Positions 1 through 3,856 of a stretch of 6,056 bases of DNA are shown here, piece by piece. The DNA comes from Anaerolineaceae bacterium (lineage in GTDB: Bacteria; Chloroflexota; Anaerolineae; Anaerolineales; Anaerolineaceae): assembly GCA_003448875.1 (NCBI GenBank), contig DLXG01000271.1, forward strand, positions 1-6,056, read 5' to 3'. Under the pieces are notes generated by a model. That model ran no database searches. It was not told the origin of the DNA and saw nothing but the letters and a program-made list of their open reading frames with translations. The translations under genes and the position numbers were made by a program. The first letter of the stretch is position 1. Each line of letters begins with the position of its first letter.

Positions 1-62
1 CGCTTCACCCATGAACCCGTCCATTGAGGATCAATGAACGGCAGGCCGCGCCCTGAGGGCAT
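1..62 (-). CDS. Possible 5' end of rnpA (RNase P protein), partial
   Basis: After the rpmH stop, a minus-strand frame is open from an ATG at 62-60 to the window edge (reading MPSGRGLPFIDPQW then TGSWVKR). It contains a GTG at 8-6 that begins Val-Lys-Arg. In most bacteria rpmH is followed directly by rnpA, the protein subunit of RNase P that matures the 5' ends of tRNAs, and RnpA proteins often begin Met-Lys-Arg. The identification therefore rests on position plus three residues. A hairpin at 17-41 lies inside the longer reading, which makes the GTG at 8 the more attractive start. Its Shine-Dalgarno is weak (GGACGGG), and an ATG at 12 opens a different frame (MGEA). The gene is cut by the edge, so neither start nor identity can be settled; the stretch could also be non-coding leader. 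Confidence 0.3.
   Translation of the reverse strand, partial: MPSGRGLPFIDPQWTGSWVK
17..41 (-). promoter_or_regulatory. Hairpin in the rpmH downstream spacer
   Basis: Positions 17-27 pair with 31-41 around a three-base loop (28-30), giving an 11-bp stem. The only imperfection is one C/A pair that becomes a G.U wobble in the minus-strand transcript. No U-run follows on the minus strand, so it does not look like an intrinsic terminator. It sits between rpmH and the presumed rnpA and could be an mRNA processing, stability or translation-control element; that role is inferred. Confidence 0.45.
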
Positions 63-83
63 CACCTGCAAAGACAGCACCGA

Positions 84-254
84 TTACCAGCGTACCTTTT
101 TGACATGGCTGTTGGCCGTAACCGTCAGGCGGTAGCGACCGCGCAGGCGGCGGCGCTTCAACACCTGCCGTCCATCAGCCGTTGCCATCCGGGCACGGAA
201 ACCATGCACGCGAACACGGCGGCGAATTTTGGGTTGGTATGTCCGTTTGGGCAT
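84..254 (-). CDS. rpmH: 50S ribosomal protein L34
   Basis: This 56-residue, very basic protein is L34, a component of the large ribosomal subunit that binds 23S rRNA. The sequence carries the family signature almost end to end. It starts [13 protein letters not shown], continues [14 protein letters not shown], and then has the arginine/lysine-rich block [14 protein letters not shown]. The C-terminal extension ([13 protein letters not shown]) is about ten residues longer than the 44-46 residues usual in Proteobacteria. The ATG at 254 is supported by a strong GAGGAAAGG Shine-Dalgarno 7-9 bases upstream. A near-consensus promoter lies at 369-397, so the gene can be transcribed independently of the potassium operon upstream. 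The usual bacterial order is rpmH-rnpA downstream of, or divergent from, dnaA. Here the upstream neighbour is instead a TrkA-type gene. Confidence 0.97.
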   Translation of the reverse strand: MPKRTYQPKIRRRVRVHGFRARMATADGRQVLKRRRLRGRYRLTVTANSHVKKVRW

Positions 255-262
255 ATCGTTTT

Positions 263-271
263 CCTTTCCTC
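263..271 (-). promoter_or_regulatory. rpmH ribosome binding site
   Basis: On the minus strand GAGGAAAGG precedes the rpmH ATG (254-252) at good spacing. It fixes the L34 start and implies efficient initiation. Confidence 0.85.
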
Positions 272-285
272 ATTGATTTTTGCCA

Positions 286-345
286 CTGTGTCCTGCGCAA
301 ATTGCCAAACCCTATTGGTTGCTTGGCGATTTCCGCAGTGCACAG
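286..345 (-). promoter_or_regulatory. Long hairpin in the rpmH 5' leader
   Basis: Positions 293-308 (CTGCGCAAATTGCCAA) and 323-338 (TTGGCGATTTCCGCAG) are complementary at 14 of 16 positions, with a 14-nt loop. After a 2x2 internal loop the stem continues with 286-290 (CTGTG) pairing with 341-345 (CACAG). In the rpmH transcript this would form a structure starting about 17 nt after the predicted transcription start. It would leave the Shine-Dalgarno at 263-271 free. No U-run follows it on either strand, so an intrinsic terminator is unlikely. Plausible roles are a 5' stability hairpin or a leader bound by a ribosomal protein. The pairing is seen; the role is inferred. Confidence 0.6.
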
Positions 346-368
346 GTGATTGCGATCTGTAGAGCCAA

Positions 369-397
369 ATTATACCCCATGCTTGGGTAACGGTCAA
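369..397 (-). promoter_or_regulatory. rpmH promoter (sigma-70/sigma-A type)
   Basis: On the minus strand TTGACC (397-392) and TATAAT (374-369) are separated by exactly 17 bases. That is a perfect -10, a one-mismatch -35 and the optimal spacer. Transcription would start near position 362 and give a leader of roughly 108 nt before rpmH. The -35 begins only 7 nt after the stop codon of the RCK gene at 405. The spacer contains an imperfect dyad (TACCC..GGGTA) that could be an operator or chance. Confidence 0.85.
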
Positions 398-404
398 ACA
401 CATT

Positions 405-1094
405 TTACTTGGTGCGCCCGTTAACCACCTTGTTCGGAGAGAGCATCTTAGCCAGTTGACGGGCACCGTCCGGGTCTGCCACGGCTAAGACCTCGTCACC
501 CGGTTCAAAAGTAGTCACACCGCGCGGTACAATCACCTCACCATGACGGATGATGGCCGCAATCACGCAATGATCCGGAAGATTCAAGTCCTTAATCGCA
601 ATCCCCAGAGCCGGCGCATCCGGCGGAACTTTTTCTTCAACCAGAGAGTAATTTCCACGGCGCAGCTTGATCAGGGTCATCATGTCACCCAGGGACATTT
701 CCTCTTCGATGATCGAAGCCATGATTTCAGCCTGATTAACCGCCACATCCACATGAAATTTGTGATCGAACAGCCACGCATTGCGAGGATTATTGATGCG
801 TGCAATCGTGCGGGGTACTTTATAGCGGCTGCGCGCCATAAAACAGATCGCCAGATTGACCTCGTCCTCGGTGGTGCAGGCGGCCAACACATCCGCCTTT
901 TCCGCTCCGGCTTTTTCCAGACCCAGTGGATCAATCGGACGGCCTTCAAAGATAACCTCGGTGGGTAATTCTTTGTGCAGGCGCGCCAGCACTTCCGGCC
1001 GGTTATCAATTAATTGGACATAATGATTTTGGGCAACCAGAATCCGCGCTAATTGCGCGCCGGTTCTTCCGCCACCTGCAATAATGACATACAT
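405..1094 (-). CDS. TrkA/RCK-family potassium uptake regulator (protein B)
   Basis: This 229-residue cytosolic protein has one RCK/KTN unit. Residues 1-30 form a Rossmann half with the nucleotide-binding loop GGGRTG (residues 7-12) and an acidic D30 at the end of beta-2 (VQLIDN). The nucleotide-binding region runs to about residue 130 and includes the conserved stretch ACTTEDEVN (72-80). A TrkA_C ligand-binding domain follows at about 148-220. In this family NAD(H) or ATP/ADP binding on the Rossmann part gates an associated K+ transporter. The start at 1094 is preferred because AAGGGAG lies 8 nt upstream and translation then begins directly with MYVIIAGGG. A longer reading from 1136 would overlap the upstream gene by 37 nt and add 14 residues with no family resemblance. 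The gene is 5 nt downstream of RCK protein A, so the two are surely co-transcribed. The family call is firm; the partner is inferred from context. Confidence 0.93.
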   Translation of the reverse strand: MYVIIAGGGRTGAQLARILVAQNHYVQLIDNRPEVLARLHKELPTEVIFEGRPIDPLGLEKAGAEKADVLAACTTEDEVNLAICFMARSRYKVPRTIARINNPRNAWLFDHKFHVDVAVNQAEIMASIIEEEMSLGDMMTLIKLRRGNYSLVEEKVPPDAPALGIAIKDLNLPDHCVIAAIIRHGEVIVPRGVTTFEPGDEVLAVADPDGARQLAKMLSPNKVVNGRTK

Positions 1095-1099
1095 TCTGG

Positions 1100-1789
1100 C
1101 TACTCCCTTCCTTCCAACAACTTTTGACGCAGGCAATTACTGCCATTGAAGGTGGCGCTCACGTGGATAATATCGCCGCCCTTTATCGTCAGCCCGGATT
1201 GCGGCAGCATCGCCCGGCCAGCCCGCGTGATCGAAATGGGCAGGCACTCTTCATCCGGTAATAATTCTTCCAGCGTCTTGCCATCCCACTTTTCGGGTAT
1301 GACAAACTCGTAAACTTCCACTTCCCCGTTTCCTGCCGAAAAGACGGTGTGTACGCCCGAATCGTAAAGCATTTCTTCAATCCGCTGCGCTCCCCAACTG
1401 GTTGAACTGATCACCTGAAGTTCCAATTCCTCAAACAACACCCGGCAGCGCGGATCATAATTCCGGGCGACCACATTAGGGACGTGATAAACCTCGCGGG
1501 CAACCCGTGCTACCACCGCATTGATGGCGTCTGAACTGGTCACAGCCGCCAGTGCGTCGGCATTTTCGATGCCAGCCCGTACCAGCACATCCTGCGAGAG
1601 GGCATCTCCCTCATGAAGCCGGCCGGTAAAATCAGGCGGCAGGTTATTGAAGGATGCCGGCAAGGAATCGATCACGGCTACAGAATGACCTGCCCGAAAC
1701 AGCCGGTAAGCCAGTGCTGAACCCAGCCTGCCGCATCCGACCACAATAATTTGCATTCTTTTTTTGGTTTGTTCTTGATCTGCTGTCAT
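1100..1789 (-). CDS. TrkA/RCK-family potassium uptake regulator (protein A)
   Basis: This cytosolic RCK/KTN protein also has 229 residues. The Rossmann loop is GCGRLG (18-23), with the beta-2 acidic residue D41 (VAVID). A conserved VTSSDAIN stretch sits at 83-90, and a TrkA_C domain spans about 147-226, including EEECLP-like and PQSGLTIKGGDIIHV segments. E. coli TrkA carries two RCK units in one chain. Here the two units are separate adjacent genes, suggesting a hetero-oligomeric ring, which is inferred. The ATG at 1789 shares a base with the TAA of the permease gene (TAATG), a typical translational-coupling junction, and AGG of AGGTAG lies 7 nt upstream. A second ATG at 1756 would start at MQIIVVGCG but has no clear Shine-Dalgarno, so the coupled start is chosen. 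A run of seven A on the coding strand (1759-1765) lies just before that internal Met. Confidence 0.93.
   Translation of the reverse strand: MTADQEQTKKRMQIIVVGCGRLGSALAYRLFRAGHSVAVIDSLPASFNNLPPDFTGRLHEGDALSQDVLVRAGIENADALAAVTSSDAINAVVARVAREVYHVPNVVARNYDPRCRVLFEELELQVISSTSWGAQRIEEMLYDSGVHTVFSAGNGEVEVYEFVIPEKWDGKTLEELLPDEECLPISITRAGRAMLPQSGLTIKGGDIIHVSATFNGSNCLRQKLLEGRE
1103..1109 (-). promoter_or_regulatory. Ribosome binding site deciding the start of RCK protein B
   Basis: AAGGGAG on the minus strand ends 8 nt before the ATG at 1094 and lies within the last codons of RCK protein A (LLEGRE). It supports the shorter start over the one at 1136. Confidence 0.7.
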
Positions 1790-3729
1790 TAGTCTACCTG
1801 ATAGGGAACGCTTGTGATGACAATATCTTTATGAAAGAGCAGTGCCATCCTCAATGTGAGCGCAGTTTGAGTGTGCAATAGACTTGCCCACCAGTGACGC
1901 GGAACAAATTCCGGAACAACAATGGTGATGATCTCGTTTGGCTGGCGTAATGCTTCAATTTCTTCAATGTATTCCAGTAGCGGCTCGATAAATAAACGGT
2001 ACGGTGATTCGAGAATCACCAGTCTGCGGCCGTCTCCCCATGTTTCCCATTTGGTGCGGACACGCTCGGCTTCCTGCGGATCAATCGAAACATGCACGGC
2101 AGTAATATCATCCGAGAGGGTTCTCGCATAGCGCAAGGCCGCCAGCGTACCGCGATGCACACCACCGATTGGAATGATCACTCGATGACGGGCGATTTGG
2201 GGTAAGCCGCCGTAATTCTCAAGCGACAGTTTAGAGGCCAGATGGCGGTAATGACGCTCGATACCAGTGAATATAAAAACCAAAGTTGGGATGATAACGA
2301 TCACAACCCACGCGCCGTCCACAAACTTGGTAGTCGCAAAAACCAGCATCACGATTCCGGTGCAAACTGCGCCAAAACCGTTGATGATCAGTTTAATTAA
2401 CCAATTGGGGTCATATCGCAAAATACTAGAATGTTCCTTTATTTCCTCCCCTTCTTTCAATTTACTGATTTTCCACCAACGGTGAGCCATGCCAGTTTGG
2501 GATAGAGTAAATGAGAGGAACACACCCACAGCATAAAGAGGTATCAAGCGGGTTACACTTGCCTGAAAGACAATAATCAACAGCGACGAAACTAACGCCA
2601 GCAAGATTATGCCGCGAGAATAAACCAATCGACTGCCTCTGTAAGTGAGTTGGCGGGGTAGTAATCCGTCTGAAGCCGCAATGGCACTTAGTCGAGGAAA
2701 ATCTGCAAAGGCCGTATTGGCAGCCATAATCAGAATCACTGTCGTTGCGATAATGACGCCACCGTAAAAAACACCCCGCCCATCAAATGCTGTTCTGGCC
2801 AATTGTGAAATGACTGTTTCGGCTTCTGATGGCACTGCTCGGATGTGGCCGGACAGAAACGAAATACCCAACATCAGCGACCCAAGAATAAGGGACATGA
2901 TGATTAATGTGGTGCCGGCATTTTTCGAACGCGGTTCTTTGAAAGCAGGAATACCATTGGAAATGGCTTCAATTCCAGTTAAAGCCGCCGTTCCACTTGA
3001 AAACGCTCGCAAAATCAGGAAAATCCCTACACCGACCGTCCCATGAAAAACCTCAAGAGGAGGGGGATTTTCAACCAGTCCTAGATTTCCACCAAAGTAA
3101 CGGATCAACCCCACCACGACGGTCAAGTACATCATGATCACAAAGAAATAGGTTGGGATAGCAAATGCTCGCCCCGATTCTTTTACCCCCCTCAAGTTCA
3201 TCACCATGATAAAAGCAATGAAACCAACCGCTATCCACACGCGATATGGAAACAAATCTGGAACAGCAGAAACAATTTGCGCGACGCCGGACGAAATTGA
3301 AACGGACACAGTAAGAATGTAGTCCGTTAATAATGCACTAGCGGCAATTTTTGAGGGCAAAACCCCCAAATTGTCACGAGAAACCGTATACGCCCCACCC
3401 CCATTAGGGTACGCAGGGACAGTTTGTTCATAGGAAAGCGTAACTATGCCTAAAAGAATTACAATCCCAACGGCAAGGGGAAAAACATAATCGTAGGCTC
3501 TCTCCCCCAACACCATCAGAATGACCAGCATTTCCTGGGTGGCATAAGCCGTAGAAGAAAGTGCATCCGAGGCAAACACAGCCAGGCCAATCAACACCCC
3601 AATGGTCTGGTGAGGGGCATCTGCAGTTGGTAAGGGTCTGCCGATCAGCCACGTGCGCCAGCTTTTCTTGGGTTTGGCTTCGGTTTCTCGGCGAAGGACG
3701 GTAGTACCGGTTTGATCTTCGATATTCAT
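1789..3729 (-). CDS. KimA-type APC-superfamily K+/H+ symporter (KUP family)
   Basis: This 646-residue inner-membrane permease should import K+ coupled to protons. About twelve hydrophobic segments span residues 40-490. A soluble alpha/beta (USP-like) C-terminal domain follows at about 512-646, as in Bacillus subtilis KimA (YdaO, 607 aa). Residues reported as K+-binding in the KimA structure have equivalents at the right spacing. These are D55 and Y62 in SDALSSTAY, D136/Y137/T140/S144 in TDYILTVSVS, T251 and the proton-linked E254 in LTGIEAISNG, and probably Y399 in IPLYAVGVF. In KimA these are D36/Y43, D117/Y118/T121/S125, T230/E233 and Y377. The gene leads the operon with two RCK genes. The start at 3729 is the only Met before the first membrane segment, although its Shine-Dalgarno (GAG) is weak. 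An amino-acid permease is the main alternative, but the full K+ site argues against it. KimA is inhibited by c-di-AMP in Bacillus; whether that applies here is unknown. Confidence 0.88.
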   Translation of the reverse strand: MNIEDQTGTTVLRRETEAKPKKSWRTWLIGRPLPTADAPHQTIGVLIGLAVFASDALSSTAYATQEMLVILMVLGERAYDYVFPLAVGIVILLGIVTLSYEQTVPAYPNGGGAYTVSRDNLGVLPSKIAASALLTDYILTVSVSISSGVAQIVSAVPDLFPYRVWIAVGFIAFIMVMNLRGVKESGRAFAIPTYFFVIMMYLTVVVGLIRYFGGNLGLVENPPPLEVFHGTVGVGIFLILRAFSSGTAALTGIEAISNGIPAFKEPRSKNAGTTLIIMSLILGSLMLGISFLSGHIRAVPSEAETVISQLARTAFDGRGVFYGGVIIATTVILIMAANTAFADFPRLSAIAASDGLLPRQLTYRGSRLVYSRGIILLALVSSLLIIVFQASVTRLIPLYAVGVFLSFTLSQTGMAHRWWKISKLKEGEEIKEHSSILRYDPNWLIKLIINGFGAVCTGIVMLVFATTKFVDGAWVVIVIIPTLVFIFTGIERHYRHLASKLSLENYGGLPQIARHRVIIPIGGVHRGTLAALRYARTLSDDITAVHVSIDPQEAERVRTKWETWGDGRRLVILESPYRLFIEPLLEYIEEIEALRQPNEIITIVVPEFVPRHWWASLLHTQTALTLRMALLFHKDIVITSVPYQVD

Positions 3730-3787
3730 TTATTCTCAATAACGCCTTTATTTCCAGACGCAATAACTCGTATCAACAAAGCCTGTG

Positions 3788-3816
3788 ATTATAATAGCAA
3801 ATGTTGGCGTGGTCAA
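3788..3816 (-). promoter_or_regulatory. Promoter of the potassium operon (sigma-70/sigma-A type)
   Basis: On the minus strand TTGACC (3816-3811) and TATAAT (3793-3788) are 17 bases apart, the same hexamers and spacing as the rpmH promoter in this window. Transcription would start near 3781 and give a leader of about 52 nt before the permease ATG at 3729. It should drive all three genes, since no other promoter of this quality was seen within them. Confidence 0.85.
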
Positions 3817-3817
3817 T

Positions 3818-3823
3818 TATAAT
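3818..3823 (+). promoter_or_regulatory. Candidate -10 element for the kinase gene
   Basis: TATAAT on the plus strand lies 18 nt before the kinase ATG and 7 nt before its Shine-Dalgarno. No good -35 exists 16-18 bases upstream (TAGCAA is the best placed). There is no TGN extension. If used, it would start transcription at the Shine-Dalgarno and overlap the -35 of the opposing operon promoter, so it may need an activator or may be chance in AT-rich DNA. Confidence 0.3.
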
Positions 3824-3830
3824 TTTAGTC

Positions 3831-3856
3831 AAGGAAATTGGATGATCAATTTCCTT
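3831..3856 (+). promoter_or_regulatory. Inverted repeat enclosing the kinase Shine-Dalgarno and start codon
   Basis: AAGGAAATTG (3831-3840) and CAATTTCCTT (3847-3856) are perfectly complementary over 10 bp, with the 6-nt loop GATGAT. The AAGGA Shine-Dalgarno lies in the 5' arm and the ATG (3842-3844) in the loop. In RNA the stem has three GC and seven AU pairs, so it should be only moderately stable. It could mask the ribosome binding site until melted, or as DNA it could be a dyad operator. The pairing is seen; the function is inferred. Confidence 0.6.

Larger units (their letters stand above)
3730..3841. other. Divergent intergenic region between kimA-like operon and kinase
   Basis: These 112 bp hold the control signals for both directions. 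Two copies of the 8-bp palindrome ATTATAAT (3788-3795 and 3816-3823) are 28 bp apart. The first supplies the operon -10; the second overlaps the operon -35 and could act as a -10 toward the kinase. GTCAA occurs twice 16 bp apart (3812-3816, 3828-3832). CAATAAC occurs twice 24 bp apart (3737-3743, 3761-3767) inside the permease leader. The leader of about 52 nt is too short for a ydaO/kimA-type c-di-AMP riboswitch. Confidence 0.6.

Noticed and set aside
286..345. Rho-independent terminator for the potassium operon
   Set aside because: The hairpin lies downstream of the rpmH promoter and has no U-run on either strand.
105..362. Plus-strand open frame of 85 codons
   Set aside because: It lies antisense to rpmH and its leader, shows no recognisable domain, and has no ribosome binding site.
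255..404. oriC-like region next to rpmH
   Set aside because: Origins often lie near rpmH, but no DnaA-box (TTATCCACA-like) cluster or AT-rich unwinding repeats are seen.
158..466. Minus-strand open frame of 102 codons
   Set aside because: It overlaps rpmH, its promoter and the end of the RCK gene in another frame; L34 is the unmistakable product here.
1759..1765. A7 run near the start of RCK protein A as a programmed frameshift site
   Set aside because: The gene reads through in one frame and no alternative frame product or stimulatory structure is apparent.
3730..3781. c-di-AMP (ydaO-type) riboswitch ahead of the KimA-like gene
   Set aside because: This riboswitch class controls kimA in Bacillus, but the predicted leader is only about 52 nt and no matching fold or terminator is visible.
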